Assembly (NCBI GenBank): GCA_020073085.1
Contig: JAIQFV010000017.1
Span: forward strand, 44,346 to 108,345
Direction: 5' to 3'
Length of the DNA: 64,000 bases
Source: Terriglobia bacterium
Lineage (GTDB): Bacteria > Acidobacteriota > Terriglobia > JAIQFV01
Part shown: piece after piece, positions 8,536-17,892 of the stretch
How the letters are laid out: each line of letters starts with the position of its first letter
How positions within the stretch are numbered: position 1 is the stretch's first letter
The notes under the pieces: model-generated
What the model was told of the DNA's origin: nothing
Seen by the model: only the letters and a program-made list of their open reading frames with translations
Databases searched by the model: none
Made by a program: the position numbers and the translations under genes

Positions 8536-8739
8536 CTAGCCGTAAACCAGCATGCGCTTGACCGATTTTTCATCCGCCTTGCTGACCAGGGTGTCCTTGT
8601 CGAGCTTGCGTTTCACTTTCGTGGTTTTTGAGGCCAGGAGGTGACGCGCGTAGGCATGACCCCTCTTGACCTTTCCCGTCGCGGTCAACCTGAATCGTTT
8701 GGCGGCCCCGCGATGGCTTTTCAACTTTAGTTTCGGCAT
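8536..8739 (-). CDS. rpmI: 50S ribosomal protein L35
   Basis: The 67-residue basic protein [20 protein letters not shown] with [20 protein letters not shown] is a full-length L35. It has a good ribosome-binding site (AGGGAG, 6 bases from the ATG). It lies between infC and rplT, the standard order infC-rpmI-rplT, and is likely part of their transcript. Confidence 0.96.
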   Translation of the reverse strand: MPKLKLKSHRGAAKRFRLTATGKVKRGHAYARHLLASKTTKVKRKLDKDTLVSKADEKSVKRMLVYG

Positions 8740-8882
8740 GAAAACTCCCTTTGAAAATACAAATCAGGCAAGCCTGCTTCCGGGCGGGGACACCCGAGTC
8801 ACTCCGTGATTCGAGCAACAACCGGGAACCCGCAGCTTGGACGCTCCTGATCCCCGGAGTCGGTTTGAAGCTGTTCCCCGGC

Positions 8883-9398
8883 TTAGTTCTTTTTCGGCGC
8901 CAGGACCATGAACAGGTTGGGTCCCTCGAACTTGGGGAAGAACTCCACGATCCCCGCCTCGCCGACATCGGTGACGAGTCGATCCAGCAGCTTCCGCCCG
9001 ATCTCCTTGTGGGCCATCTCGCGCCCGCGAAACCGCACGCTCGCCTTGACCTTGTCCCCATCCTTCAAAAAATCGAGGATGTGGTTTTTCTTGAACTCAT
9101 AATCGTGTTCATCGGTCTGAGGCCGGAACTTGACTTCTTTGAGCTGGATTTGTTTCTGGTGTTTCTTCGCCTCGTGCGCTTTTTTGTTGAGCTGGTAGAT
9201 GTACTTGCCGTAGTCCATAATCTTGCAAACCGGCGGTTGGGCTTGCGGCGAGATTTCAACCAGGTCGAGCGAGCGTTCACGCGCAATCTTGAGCGCCTCA
9301 TACGGCGGCATGATTCCGAGTTGACTCCCCTGATCATCAATCACCCGAATCTGCGGGACACGAATGCGCTCATTCGTGCGAATCGACTTGTCGTAAAT
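8883..9398 (-). CDS. infC: Translation initiation factor IF-3 with AUU start
   Basis: IF-3 binds the 30S subunit, prevents premature 50S joining and proofreads the start codon. The product from position 9398 is 171 residues. The N-terminal domain contains [16 protein letters not shown] and [20 protein letters not shown]; the C-terminal domain has [16 protein letters not shown] and [14 protein letters not shown]. No ATG, GTG or TTG fits the conserved N-terminus. An ATT at 9396-9398 sits 6 bases after a perfect AAGGAGG (9405-9411), giving (M)[15 protein letters not shown] or other rare starts on infC are established in E. coli and elsewhere, where IF-3 rejects its own start and so represses itself. 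An automatic caller would add about 31 spurious residues. Confidence 0.95.
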   Translation of the reverse strand: MYDKSIRTNERIRVPQIRVIDDQGSQLGIMPPYEALKIARERSLDLVEISPQAQPPVCKIMDYGKYIYQLNKKAHEAKKHQKQIQLKEVKFRPQTDEHDYEFKKNHILDFLKDGDKVKASVRFRGREMAHKEIGRKLLDRLVTDVGEAGIVEFFPKFEGPNLFMVLAPKKN

Positions 9399-9411
9399 AA
9401 AACTCCTCCTT
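9396..9411 (-). promoter_or_regulatory. Shine-Dalgarno and AUU start codon of infC
   Basis: AAGGAGG (9411-9405), spacer AGTTTT, then ATT (9398-9396). A strong SD combined with a poor start codon is the signature of IF-3 autoregulation: excess IF-3 dissociates initiation complexes on AUU. The arrangement is seen in the sequence; the regulatory meaning is from E. coli infC. Confidence 0.85.
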
Positions 9412-9589
9412 GCCGTCTCCTCCCCGGCGGGGACCGAGCGGCTTGATGGTTTAACGTTTAGGGCTGCAAGTGTAAGCGGAAGCGGCCACACACCCTCGAG
9501 AGATGGATCTCTGCCCTGAAAGAGCAGGACCTCTCAAGCGACGCAATTTTCACCTGTTCCCCGGCGATTGTCAAATCAAAAGGGGCGGG

Positions 9590-11530
9590 TCAGGGAGCCG
9601 GCGCTTTGCTCGCGATGACTTGCTCCAGCGAGGTCAGAAATTCATCAATGGATTTAGGTCCGAGGTCACCTTCACTCCGGCTGCGGACGCCCACGGTCCC
9701 GGAAGATTGTTCGCGGTCCCCGACGACGAGCATGTAAGGGATCTTTTGCAGTTGCGCTTCCCGGATTTTGAAGTTGACCTTTTCGTTCCGCTCATCCACC
9801 TCGGCGCGAACCCTCGCTGACTGAAGCCGCCCGAGCACCTCCCTGGCGTAACCCAGGTGGCGTTCGCTGATGGGCAGCAGGCGTACCTGAACGGGTGCCA
9901 GCCAGGTGGGGAAGGCCCCGGCGTAATGTTCAATGAGCACGCCAAAGAACCGTTCCACCGATCCCCAGAGTGCCCGATGGACCATGACCGGTTGGTGTCG
10001 GCTGCCGTCTTCGCCGATGTACCCCAGTTCAAACCGCCGGGGGAGATTGAAATCGAACTGGACTGTCGAAAGCTGCCACGGTCTGCCGATGGCGTCGACG
10101 AGCTTCATGTCGATCTTGGGGCCGTAAAACACCGCCTCGCCGGGCATGTATTTGAACGGAACGTCCATCCGCTTCAGCGAGTTGCGGAGCGCCCCCTCAG
10201 CGCGTTCCCATTCCTCGGCCGTGCCGGCGTAATGCTCCGGGTGGGCCGGATCCCGCGCCGACAGTTCAACCTCGAATCGGTCGAACCCAAAAGTTCGGAG
10301 CACGGCAAAGGCGAAGTCCACACAACCCTCGATTTCTTTTTCGAGTTGGTCCATCGTGCAAAAGATATGAGCGTCGTCCTGGGTGAACCCGCGAACGCGC
10401 AACAACCCGTGCAGCACGCCGGAGCGCTCGTACCGATAAACCGTGCCGAGCTCGGCGAGACGGAGCGGGAGATCGCGGTAGCTGCGCAGACGCGATTTGT
10501 AAATCAGGATGTGCCCGGGACAATTCATTGGTTTGAGCTGGTATTCGGCTTTTTCGACCTCCATCGCGCCAAACATGTTTTCACGATAGAAGCCGGTATG
10601 GCCGCTGCGGTTCCAAAGATCCAGTCGCATGACATGCGGGGTAAAGACCAGGTTGTATCCACGCTGCAGGTGTTCTTCACGCGACCAATCTTCCATGAGC
10701 TTCCGCACTAGGCCGCCTTTGGGGTGCCAGAAAATGAGCCCGGGTCCGGCTTCTTCTTCAATACTAAAGAGGTCGAGTTCAGTGCCCAACCGGCGGTGGT
10801 CGCGGCGCTTGGCCTCCTCCAGCTTTTTCAGATACTCGTCCAGCTCCTTCTGGCTGAACCACGACGTGCCGTAAATCCGCTGCATCTGTTCCTTGTGTTC
10901 ATCGCCCTTCCAGTAAGCGCCTGCCAGTGACAACAACTTAAACGCCTTGATCTTCTTGGAGGACGGTACATGGGGCCCCAGGCAGAAATCGATGAAGTGA
11001 TCGCCCAGGGTGTAACAGGAGAAGACCTGATCCGCCTTCTCGTCGATCAATTCGCACTTCATCCCCTCGCCCATCTCCCGGAACATCTTGAGCCCTTCTT
11101 CTTTAGGAAACTCTTTCCGGCCGTAAGGCAGATCCCGGTCGGCCAACTCCTTCATTTTCTTCTCGATCTTCTCGAGATCCTCGGGGGTGAACGGCTCGTC
11201 ACGGTGGAAATCATAGAAGAAGCCGTTTTCAATGGCGGGGCCAATGCCCAGCTTGGTTCCGGGGAAGAGTTCAAGAACCGCGGCCGCCAGCAGATGTGCG
11301 GTGCTGTGACGATACACCTCCAAAGCATCAGGGTCTTTGGAGCGCGGGGTCAAGATTTCCACGCGCTCGTTGCCTTTGAGCTGGTAGGTAAGGTCGCGCG
11401 GGACACCGTCCACCTTGGCCACCAAAGCCTCTTCGCGCAGGCGCGGACTCACCGTTCGTGCCACATCACCGGTCGTGGCCCCGTCGGGCATCTGGATCTG
11501 ACTGTTATCAGGCAGAGTGATTTGGATCAT
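9590..11530 (-). CDS. thrS: Threonine--tRNA ligase
   Basis: The 646-residue class II synthetase has all domains in order. TGS (residues 1-65, [20 protein letters not shown]) is followed by the N2 editing domain (about 70-230) with its [11 protein letters not shown] motif, which removes misattached Ser. In the catalytic core, motif 2 includes [20 protein letters not shown] and zinc ligands are in MNCPGHI and later His residues. Motif 3 is [20 protein letters not shown], and the C-terminal anticodon-binding domain starts about residue 550. It heads the thrS-infC-rpmI-rplT-pheS-pheT series. No T-box or tRNA-like operator was recognised upstream. Confidence 0.97.
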   Translation of the reverse strand: MIQITLPDNSQIQMPDGATTGDVARTVSPRLREEALVAKVDGVPRDLTYQLKGNERVEILTPRSKDPDALEVYRHSTAHLLAAAVLELFPGTKLGIGPAIENGFFYDFHRDEPFTPEDLEKIEKKMKELADRDLPYGRKEFPKEEGLKMFREMGEGMKCELIDEKADQVFSCYTLGDHFIDFCLGPHVPSSKKIKAFKLLSLAGAYWKGDEHKEQMQRIYGTSWFSQKELDEYLKKLEEAKRRDHRRLGTELDLFSIEEEAGPGLIFWHPKGGLVRKLMEDWSREEHLQRGYNLVFTPHVMRLDLWNRSGHTGFYRENMFGAMEVEKAEYQLKPMNCPGHILIYKSRLRSYRDLPLRLAELGTVYRYERSGVLHGLLRVRGFTQDDAHIFCTMDQLEKEIEGCVDFAFAVLRTFGFDRFEVELSARDPAHPEHYAGTAEEWERAEGALRNSLKRMDVPFKYMPGEAVFYGPKIDMKLVDAIGRPWQLSTVQFDFNLPRRFELGYIGEDGSRHQPVMVHRALWGSVERFFGVLIEHYAGAFPTWLAPVQVRLLPISERHLGYAREVLGRLQSARVRAEVDERNEKVNFKIREAQLQKIPYMLVVGDREQSSGTVGVRSRSEGDLGPKSIDEFLTSLEQVIASKAPAP

Positions 11531-11996
11531 AGAATCTCACTGTTCCAATCTGTGCAGAACGATTCTCACAACGACATGCGGCGGCCGATTTCATTTCGGA
11601 ATGCGGATTTTGGATTTCGGAAAAAAACGAGTGCTTCCGTTCAATACGTCCTGCTTCCGTATGAATCCGCATGAACCTGGGCTAAACCCGGATACAGGGA
11701 TGAAGAGTCTCGAAAACCTGTGATCAGGTGCAGCAAACAACTGCCGACTGAATCCCTGCATCCACACCAGGAGAATGACAAAAACTTCTCAAGAAAGAAC
11801 AGTTAAAATAACAGAATTTCATCTGAGGGTCAACGCGGGGAGAACACGCGGGGAGATCAGTCAGCCGAACATTCCGGGGCAGGGAGAATGGAGGTCCACC
11901 GGGGAATCCAATATACCCAAGCGCCTTCCTATTGTATAGTGGCGCTCCCGAGCAAGTCATCTCCAGGACGTTATCGCGCGTAGTGAGCGGATTGAA
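11531..11996. other. Divergent intergenic region between thrS and the VanZ-like gene
   Basis: About 466 bases between two divergent genes, so promoters for both are expected here. It contains AT-rich tracts (around 11618-11630 and 11800-11820) but no ORF that looks real. A TATA-like word (TTGTATAGT, 11932-11940) precedes the VanZ gene but lacks a good -35. I saw no riboswitch or T-box features. Confidence 0.4.
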
Positions 11997-12455
11997 ATGA
12001 TTTCCAACCTATATCTGAAATCTTGGATTCCGGTCATTGTTGTCATGGCCTTCATCTTTCTGATGTCCACCGGGACATTCTCTTCGGAGAACACGGCGTT
12101 GTTTTTTGGACCGTTGCTCCGGTTCCTGGTTCCCGACATTTCCCCGCAAATGGTGGATTTGGTCCACAGGGCTATACGCAAGAGCGGGCATGTGGCAGAA
12201 TATTTTATCCTCGGGGTGGCGCTGTTCCGTGCTTTTCGCGGAGGATCCCGGGACACCCGGGCCTGGCATTGGGCGTTGTGTTCGTTGCTTGTGGGTGTTC
12301 TCTACGCCGCATCCGACGAGTTGCATCAGTCCTTTGTCGCGACGCGGATGGCCTCTCCCATCGATGTGGCGATTGATTCCGCGGGTGCCGTGCTCGCCCA
12401 GATCGTGTGCGTTCTGGCATACCTTCGGGGCCTGAAGCAGGCGGTTTCGAGTTGA
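11997..12455 (+). CDS. VanZ-like family membrane protein
   Basis: The 152-residue protein has four predicted membrane helices (WIPVIVVMAFIFLMS, GHVAEYFILGVALFRAF, WALCSLLVGVLYAASDELHQ, DVAIDSAGAVLAQIVCVLAY). It carries the VanZ-like signature: an RKSGHVAEYF motif in which Lys-x-x-His-x-x-Glu/Phe is typical, and YAASDELHQSFVATR followed by the helix with DVAID. Members are related to the teicoplanin-resistance protein VanZ, but most have no known function. No resistance genes are nearby, so drug resistance should not be inferred. It lies alone between thrS (divergent) and the ffh promoter. Confidence 0.85.
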   Translation: MISNLYLKSWIPVIVVMAFIFLMSTGTFSSENTALFFGPLLRFLVPDISPQMVDLVHRAIRKSGHVAEYFILGVALFRAFRGGSRDTRAWHWALCSLLVGVLYAASDELHQSFVATRMASPIDVAIDSAGAVLAQIVCVLAYLRGLKQAVSS

Positions 12456-12574
12456 GCCCTAAAAGCTGGAATCGATGGAGACGAGGGAACCGGCGAGGTG
12501 CAACTGCCGTTTGAGAGAGACCCTGTCTCCCAAGCAGCCGTCGGGTAGAAATTGAGAGTGGAAATCAGCGACGG

Positions 12575-12603
12575 TTGGCGGGCGTGTGTAGGCGTTGTAT
12601 ACT
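12575..12603 (+). promoter_or_regulatory. Sigma-70-type promoter of the ffh operon
   Basis: TTGGCG (12575-12580), a 17-base spacer, and TATACT (12598-12603). A start around 12610 would give an 80-base leader to ffh. The leader contains a small hairpin (CCCGG..CCGGG). The two hexamers match the consensus at four and five positions. Confidence 0.65.
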
Positions 12604-12692
12604 GAAACGATGTCAGGGCCGGTCCCGGGACGGAAGCCGGGAGGCACCAGCCGATTCATCGGGCAGAGACAAGGAGAGGACCAAGAAATTCA

Positions 12693-14039
12693 ATGTTTGA
12701 TATCTTGACTGAAAAACTTCAGCGGACCTTCAAGACCCTGAAAGGGGAAGCGAAGCTGACGGAAAACAATGTCGATTTTGCCATGCGTGAGATTCGCCTG
12801 GCTTTGCTCGAAGCAGACGTCAACTTCAAGGTCGTCAAGGACTTCATAGACCGGGTTCGAGCCAAGTGTCTCGGAACGGAGGTGATGACGGCGCTGTCTC
12901 CGGCGCAGCAGGTCATCTCCTTTGTCCGGGACGAACTGATCGCCACGCTGGGGGATGCTGAAGCGCGGCTTCTTTTCTCAAAGAACCCGCCGTCCGTTTT
13001 TCTGGTGGTCGGGCTTCAAGGGTCCGGGAAGACCACCTCCGTCGGCAAGATCGCCAAGTGGATGATGAAGAACGGCCACCGGCCGCTCCTTCTTTCGGTT
13101 GACGTCTACCGACCGGCCGCGCGGGAACAACTCAACGTCATCGCGCGCGATGTGGAAGCCAAGATATTTCCCGGTGAAGGGATCGATGAGCCCCTGGCCC
13201 TGGCGAAAGCGGCGCTGCGGGAGGCGAGCCTCTCGGGCTACGACGTGCTTCTGATCGACACCGCGGGCCGGCTTCACCTTGACGACGAGTTGATGCAGGA
13301 GCTGGCCACTCTGAAGCAGCAGCTCAAGCCCAGCGAAATTCTGTTCGTGGCGGATGCCATGACGGGTCAGGACGCGGTGAAGAGTGCCCACGAATTTCAT
13401 CAGCGCCTGGGCATCAGCGGAGTGATTCTCACCAAGCTCGACGGCGACGCACGCGGGGGTGCCGCGCTTTCGATCCGGGCCGTGACGGGACAGCCCATCA
13501 AATTCGTCGGCGTGGGGGAAAAACCCGACGCCTTGGAACTGTTCTACCCTGATCGCATGGTCTCGCGTCTGCTGGGGATGGGCGACGTGCTCTCCCTGAT
13601 CGAGAAGGCCCAGGAAACCTTTGATTTGAAGCAGGCCCAAAGGCTGGAAGAGAAGCTCCGCAAAGATGAATTTACGCTTGAAGATTTTCGAGACCAGTTG
13701 CGACAGATGCGGAAGCTCGGGCCCTTGGACAAGATTCTCGGCATGCTTCCTCAGATCGGCCCTATGAAAGACCTCCAAAAAGCCAACATTGACGAGAAGC
13801 AACTGATTCACACCGAAGCCATGATCAACTCGATGACGCCCCGTGAACGGCGAAACCATCAAATCATCAATGGCCAGAGGAGGAAACGGATCGCGCGCGG
13901 AAGCGGGACCACTGTGAATCAGGTGAACCAGTTGCTCAAGCAGTATGCGCAGATGCGGAAGATGATGAAATCCATGACCGGGGGCTTGGCGGGAGGACGT
14001 TTGCCCCGAAACCTGGAGCGGTTTCTTCCCCGGCAGTGA
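12693..14039 (+). CDS. ffh: Signal recognition particle protein Ffh
   Basis: The 448-residue SRP54 homologue binds 4.5S RNA and signal peptides and delivers ribosome-nascent chains to FtsY. The N domain is residues 1-90. The G domain has the P-loop GLQGSGKTTSVGKIAKWM, DVYRPAAREQL, DTAGRLHLDDEL, TKLDGDARGGAALSI (NG interface) and FVGVGEKPD. The M domain (from about 300) is Met-rich and contains the RNA-binding helix-turn-helix RRKRIARGSGTTVNQVNQLL and a tail KYAQ-like QYAQMRKMMKSM. It leads an operon with rpsP, khpA, rimM, trmD and rplS, a very common order in bacteria. Its promoter is at 12575-12603. No SRP RNA gene was recognised nearby. Confidence 0.97.
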   Translation: MFDILTEKLQRTFKTLKGEAKLTENNVDFAMREIRLALLEADVNFKVVKDFIDRVRAKCLGTEVMTALSPAQQVISFVRDELIATLGDAEARLLFSKNPPSVFLVVGLQGSGKTTSVGKIAKWMMKNGHRPLLLSVDVYRPAAREQLNVIARDVEAKIFPGEGIDEPLALAKAALREASLSGYDVLLIDTAGRLHLDDELMQELATLKQQLKPSEILFVADAMTGQDAVKSAHEFHQRLGISGVILTKLDGDARGGAALSIRAVTGQPIKFVGVGEKPDALELFYPDRMVSRLLGMGDVLSLIEKAQETFDLKQAQRLEEKLRKDEFTLEDFRDQLRQMRKLGPLDKILGMLPQIGPMKDLQKANIDEKQLIHTEAMINSMTPRERRNHQIINGQRRKRIARGSGTTVNQVNQLLKQYAQMRKMMKSMTGGLAGGRLPRNLERFLPRQ

Positions 14040-14234
14040 ACTTTTTTTTGATTATCGTCCTGCCCCGCCGCTCGTGGAGATCAGGAAAAGCGACGGTTGA
14101 TTCTGAAGCGGGAGGGAGAATCGTCAAAAAAGTTGCGGGAACTGCATGTTTCCGATAGAATTAAGCTTCATGATTGTCACCGGAATTCGGTGATGTTTCA
14201 CCGGGCACTTACACCAAAGGTGGAGGGTAGAAAT

Positions 14235-14474
14235 TTGTTGACCATTCGATTGAGCCGAGTCGGCGCTAAGAAGCGCCCTCACTATCGCATTGTCGTGGTC
14301 GAAAAAGATGAGGCACGCGATGGAAGATATCTGGAGGTTCTTGGAACTTATTACCCGCTGGTCAATCCGGCGGAGATCAAGTTGAATCGTGAGCGTTACG
14401 ACCATTGGCTGCGTCGGGGCGCACAGCCATCGGAGACGGTGAAAAGTTTTCTCAAGCGTCAGGCCGCGGCCTGA
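14235..14474 (+). CDS. rpsP: 30S ribosomal protein S16
   Basis: The 79-residue product reads LTIRLSRVGAKKRPHYRIVV then DGRYLEVLGTYYPL and ERYDHWLRRGAQPSETV, a full S16. There is no ATG at the conserved N-terminus; two TTG codons at 14235 and 14238 precede LTIRL. GGAGG at 14222-14226 is 8 bases from the first, so TTG 14235 is preferred. The longer frame upstream (from 14097) is not S16-like and is taken as untranslated. Confidence 0.92.
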   Translation: MLTIRLSRVGAKKRPHYRIVVVEKDEARDGRYLEVLGTYYPLVNPAEIKLNRERYDHWLRRGAQPSETVKSFLKRQAAA

Positions 14475-14634
14475 CAGCTACGGCTGCGGAGGCGATTGAG
14501 ATTTCTCGTTAGTGAGGGTCATGACCCGGAACTTGAAACATTGAACGCCTACTCTGGTTGTCACTTCAGGTTGACATTCTTCGTCTCCGAGAGACTCGGA
14601 GCAGGTTCGTGCGAGGCGGCAAGGAGAAGAAGGT

Positions 14635-14865
14635 ATGAAGGAACTCATCGAGCAAATCGCCAAGGCCCTGGTGGATAACCCCGATCAAGTGTTTGTTCGC
14701 CCCATCGAAGGAGAGCAGACGACGGTCCTGGAATTGAAAGTCGCTCCCAGTGATCTTGGGAAAGTGATTGGAAAACAGGGACGCACGGCTCGTTCTATTC
14801 GGACGATTTTGGGCGCTGCGGGAATGAAGCTGAAGAAACGATTTACCCTGGAGATCCTTGAATAG
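14635..14865 (+). CDS. khpA: KH-domain RNA-binding protein KhpA (YlqC family)
   Basis: The 76-residue protein is one KH domain, with the GXXG loop in [18 protein letters not shown] (GKQG). It starts [20 protein letters not shown], typical of the rpsP-linked KH proteins. These bind many RNAs in Gram-positives and affect cell shape and RNA stability; the role here is inferred. It has a strong SD (AAGGAG). It sits between rpsP and rimM, its usual place. The next gene overlaps its end by 8 bases if rimM starts at TTG 14858. Confidence 0.93.
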   Translation: MKELIEQIAKALVDNPDQVFVRPIEGEQTTVLELKVAPSDLGKVIGKQGRTARSIRTILGAAGMKLKKRFTLEILE

Positions 14866-15415
14866 CGACGTCAAGCCGCTCCTCCGAGAGATGGAAGAAG
14901 GGGAGATTACTCTGGCCCTGGTAAGAAAGACCCAGGGCCGGCAAGGCGAGGTTGCGGCAGAAATTCTGACTGACTTTCCGGAGCGGTTCCACCAGATGAA
15001 GCGCGTCCGACTGGTGAAGACGGGTGAAGCCGGAAGTTGGAAGGAGTTGGAGAAGGTCTGGTTCCACAAGCAGGCGGTGATCCTGAAATTTTCCGGGATC
15101 GAGACGATTACGGACGCAGAAGCCCTGGTGGGATCAGAGGTCCGTATTCCTCAGAGTGAGGCGTTGCCGCTTCCGAGGAATCACCATTACATCTTTGAAC
15201 TGGTGGGCTGCCGGGTGGTGGAGGACCACAGCAGCCGGGAGATCGGCCGGGTAAAGGAGTTCTTGGAAGCGGGTGGAAACAACCTCCTGGCCTTGGAAAC
15301 CAGTCACGGCGAATTGCTGGTCCCTTTCGCCGAAGAAATCTGTTTCTCCGTCGACGTACAACGACGCGAGATTCGGGTGCGATTGCCCGAGGGGTTGTTT
15401 GAGTTGAATCGCTGA
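14858..15415 (+). CDS. rimM: Ribosome maturation factor RimM
   Basis: RimM helps 16S 3' domain folding and S19 assembly. The 185-residue protein has the N-terminal beta-barrel ([20 protein letters not shown], the G-x-x-G-E-V-type opening, then [19 protein letters not shown]) and a C-terminal PRC barrel ([50 protein letters not shown]). The TTG at 14858 has GGAG 4 bases upstream and overlaps the khpA stop. The ATG at 14891 is an alternative with no clear SD. It lies between khpA and trmD, as in most bacteria. Confidence 0.93.
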   Translation: MNSDVKPLLREMEEGEITLALVRKTQGRQGEVAAEILTDFPERFHQMKRVRLVKTGEAGSWKELEKVWFHKQAVILKFSGIETITDAEALVGSEVRIPQSEALPLPRNHHYIFELVGCRVVEDHSSREIGRVKEFLEAGGNNLLALETSHGELLVPFAEEICFSVDVQRREIRVRLPEGLFELNR

Positions 15416-15516
15416 AAGGGACGCACAACCGGCGGGGCCTTGGGCACCGAGCCGTGAAGAGAGAGGAAGAGAACTCCGCGAGGTGTTCCTTGCGGATTTT
15501 TTTTTGCACCGAAAAC

Positions 15517-16287
15517 ATGGTCCGGTTTGAAATCATCACCATTTTCCCCAGGTTTTTTGAGGGCCCGTTCTCGCATGGAATCGTGCGGCGCGCTTGCGAG
15601 GCGGAGCTGGCAAACATCGAAGTGGTTGATCTGCGGACGTTCACCGAAGACAAGCATCGCACGGTGGACGATCGGCCTTTCGGCGGCGGGGACGGGATGG
15701 TCTTGAAACCTGAGCCCATCTTCAAAGCGGTGGATTACCTGGACATCCTCCGGGAGGATGCGCAATCCCGATCAAAGGCGGTCATTCTTCTTTCCCCCCA
15801 GGGGAAGCGGTTTGCCCAGGCCGACGCATTCCGGTTGGCGTCTTTAGATCGCATCGTCCTGATCTGCGGCCGCTACGAGGGCGTGGACGAACGCGTCGCA
15901 GAACACCTCGCCACGGAGGAGCTTTCCATTGGCGATTACATCCTGACCGGCGGAGAACTGGCCGCTGCAGTCGTCGTGGATGCGGTGACACGTCTCCTGC
16001 CGGGAGCACTGGGTAACGAGATGTCCTCCCAACTCGATTCTTTTTCTGGTCCGGCAGACCCTCAAGCGGTCCGTGGGGGTTCGAGCGCAGGAACCGGGAC
16101 CTTGAGTTGGCCCCAGTATACCCGGCCGGAGAGCTTTCGTGCCTGGAAGGTTCCCGAGGTTCTGCTTTCGGGAAATCATCAGGAGATTGAGAAGTGGCGT
16201 CGACAGCAGGCAATCGAGAAGACGGCGCGAATGCGGCCGGATTTGCTGGGGTTGACGCCGTCCGGATCACCCGTCAAGGCGATGTGA
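15517..16287 (+). CDS. trmD: tRNA (guanine37-N1)-methyltransferase TrmD
   Basis: TrmD methylates G37 of tRNAs with SAM, which prevents frameshifting. The 256-residue SPOUT enzyme shows [20 protein letters not shown] at the N-terminus. The catalytic loop is [17 protein letters not shown], and the trefoil-knot SAM site includes [22 protein letters not shown] and [14 protein letters not shown]. The start is the ATG at 15517, matching the family N-terminus; an in-frame extension upstream to 15454 is not conserved. The region after residue 165 ([16 protein letters not shown] to [13 protein letters not shown]) is slightly longer than in E. coli but usual in many phyla. Confidence 0.96.
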   Translation: MVRFEIITIFPRFFEGPFSHGIVRRACEAELANIEVVDLRTFTEDKHRTVDDRPFGGGDGMVLKPEPIFKAVDYLDILREDAQSRSKAVILLSPQGKRFAQADAFRLASLDRIVLICGRYEGVDERVAEHLATEELSIGDYILTGGELAAAVVVDAVTRLLPGALGNEMSSQLDSFSGPADPQAVRGGSSAGTGTLSWPQYTRPESFRAWKVPEVLLSGNHQEIEKWRRQQAIEKTARMRPDLLGLTPSGSPVKAM

Positions 16288-16372
16288 TTCCGGGACAGCG
16301 CGAGATTGGAAGGAATCCCCCGATCATGGGGCAAATAACAGGAGCAGAGATAGATTTCAAGGAGAAACGATT

Positions 16373-16756
16373 ATGGGGTCCCAAGCGATTTTGGAAAGAT
16401 TGAAAAGAGAGCAGCTGCGCACTGATCTTCCCTCATTCAAGCCCGGCGATACGGTCCGCGTGCATGTAAAGATCAAGGAAGGGGACAAGGAGCGCGTCCA
16501 GGTGTTCGAGGGGACAGTGATTGCTGAAAACCGCCGGCTGAACCAGTCTACTTTCACCGTCCGAAAGATGTCCTTTGGCACGGGCGTCGAGCGCATCTTT
16601 CCTCTGCACTCTCCGGTGATCGACAAGATTGAAGTCGTCAAGAGCACTCAGGTGCGCCGGGCCAAACTATATTATCTGCGCCGGTTGCGTGGAAAGGCGG
16701 CGCGGTTGAAAGAAGAACGGTACACCGAACCCGAACCCATTGTGGCTGCGAACTAG
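16373..16756 (+). CDS. rplS: 50S ribosomal protein L19
   Basis: The 127-residue L19 reads [40 protein letters not shown] and [15 protein letters not shown], with the basic C-terminus [21 protein letters not shown]19 lies at the 30S-50S interface. AAGGAG is 8 bases upstream. It is the last gene of the ffh-rpsP-khpA-rimM-trmD-rplS series, followed by a terminator-like hairpin. Confidence 0.96.
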   Translation: MGSQAILERLKREQLRTDLPSFKPGDTVRVHVKIKEGDKERVQVFEGTVIAENRRLNQSTFTVRKMSFGTGVERIFPLHSPVIDKIEVVKSTQVRRAKLYYLRRLRGKAARLKEERYTEPEPIVAAN

Positions 16757-16897
16757 AATCCACCTTGGCTCCCGGTCAGCGGCTGAACCCCGATGAATCA
16801 GGAGGCCACCCCAGGTTTGTGTTGTAGTCAGATCCCATGTGCGACTGGGACAGCGGGGGAACTGGACGAGGAACCTGTCCCCCGGAGGAGGTCAGAT

Positions 16898-16935
16898 CCG
16901 TCGATCGATCTGGATTTCTCGATCGACGGCCTTTT
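16898..16935 (+). terminator. Rho-independent terminator-like hairpin after rplS
   Basis: CCGTCGATCGA (16898-16908) and TCGATCGACGG (16919-16929) pair perfectly over 11 bases with a 10-base loop, followed by CCTTTT. The stem is strong; the T-run is only four, so efficiency is uncertain. The rest of 16757-17060 (about 300 bases between rplS and rnhB) shows no other feature. Confidence 0.6.
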
Positions 16936-17060
16936 GTGAACGATGGGTGTCGCCCTTTGACCTGATCCTCCACCAATAATTTTCTCATCCTCGTATTCTT
17001 TCCAGCTGAAAAGTGCTTTTTCCCATCCATCGTCCCCTCGATTGAGCGACAGGAGCAAGC

Positions 17061-17717
17061 GTGCGCCAAAAGAAGCACAGTTCCTGCTCCACTTGTACCA
17101 GCCGCTATGAAGAAGAGGTCTATCGCATGGGATATTCCCGTGTCGCCGGCCTCGATGAAGTAGGACGGGGGGCCTTGTCAGGGCCAGTCCTGGCAGCGGC
17201 TGTGATCCTGGATCCAGCGCACATTCCTGAAGGAATTGATGATTCCAAGAAGCTTTCACCCGATCGGCGGGAGGTGCTTTTCAGGGAAATCGTGGACTCT
17301 GCCTTGAGCTGGGGGGTCGGACAGATTGACCCTGAAGCCATCGATCAGGAAGACATCCTCAAGGCCACACTCCGCGCGATGGCTCTGGCGGTTTCAAAAC
17401 TCTCCCCCTGCGCCGATTTTCTACTGATTGATGCGGTCCGGTTGCACGCCGTCGACCTGCCCCAGAAATCGATTATCAAGGGCGACACTCTTTCGGTTTC
17501 CATCGCGGCGGCTTCGATTGTCGCCAAGGTGACGCGCGACGCGATCATGATGGAATTTGACCGCCTTTATCCACAATATTACTTCCGACAGAATAAGGGC
17601 TACGGAACACGCGAACATTTGGAATCATTGCGCCGATTTGGCCCCTCACCGATTCATCGGAGAACCTTTCGGCCGGTCTTCCAAAGGGACATTCCGTTTT
17701 CCCATGCCGGAGAGTGA
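17061..17717 (+). CDS. rnhB: Ribonuclease HII
   Basis: RNase HII cuts RNA in RNA-DNA hybrids and at single ribonucleotides. The 218-residue protein has the acidic active-site motif AGLDEVGRGALSGPVLAAAV (Asp-Glu), the third Asp in FLLIDAVRL and the fourth in ARDAIMMEFD-like VTRDAIMMEFD, plus NKGYGTREHLESLRRFGPSP. The GTG at 17061 is the first usable start; a later start at MGYSRVAGLD (17127) is also possible. rnhB often follows rplS, which supports the call. Confidence 0.95.
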   Translation: MRQKKHSSCSTCTSRYEEEVYRMGYSRVAGLDEVGRGALSGPVLAAAVILDPAHIPEGIDDSKKLSPDRREVLFREIVDSALSWGVGQIDPEAIDQEDILKATLRAMALAVSKLSPCADFLLIDAVRLHAVDLPQKSIIKGDTLSVSIAAASIVAKVTRDAIMMEFDRLYPQYYFRQNKGYGTREHLESLRRFGPSPIHRRTFRPVFQRDIPFSHAGE

Positions 17718-17759
17718 CGTCCTCGATTCGAGCCAGCCCCTGGGGACTGCACAAAGAAA

Positions 17760-17788
17760 TTGCGACCCCGCCCCCTTTCAGCTATAGT
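17760..17788 (+). promoter_or_regulatory. Sigma-70-type promoter before the 911-aa TPR gene
   Basis: TTGCGA (17760-17765), a 17-base spacer, and TATAGT (17783-17788). Transcription would start near 17795. This makes the first in-frame start of the downstream ORF (17803) implausible and supports the TTG at 17893. Confidence 0.7.
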
Positions 17789-17892
17789 CTTGGGAACTGG
17801 GGTTGTTGGCCTATGGCCCGTGTTGTCTGAAGTCTCAGAGCCGGAAAGGGTTGGATCGAACTCCGGCGTCAGGTAAGGGAGCCCAAACTGCC

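Noticed and set aside
11531..11700. T-box or thrS operator upstream of thrS
   Set aside because: No T-box sequence (TGGNACCGCG-type) and no tRNA-like fold was seen.
11997..12455. Glycopeptide-resistance gene (VanZ)
   Set aside because: The family is broad and no van genes are near; kept as a generic VanZ-like protein.
12604..12692. Possible SRP (4.5S) RNA before ffh (GGTCCCGGGACGGAAGCCGG)
   Set aside because: It contains a GGAAG loop but lacks the conserved AGCAG internal loop partner and the right stem pairing. Treated as the ffh leader.
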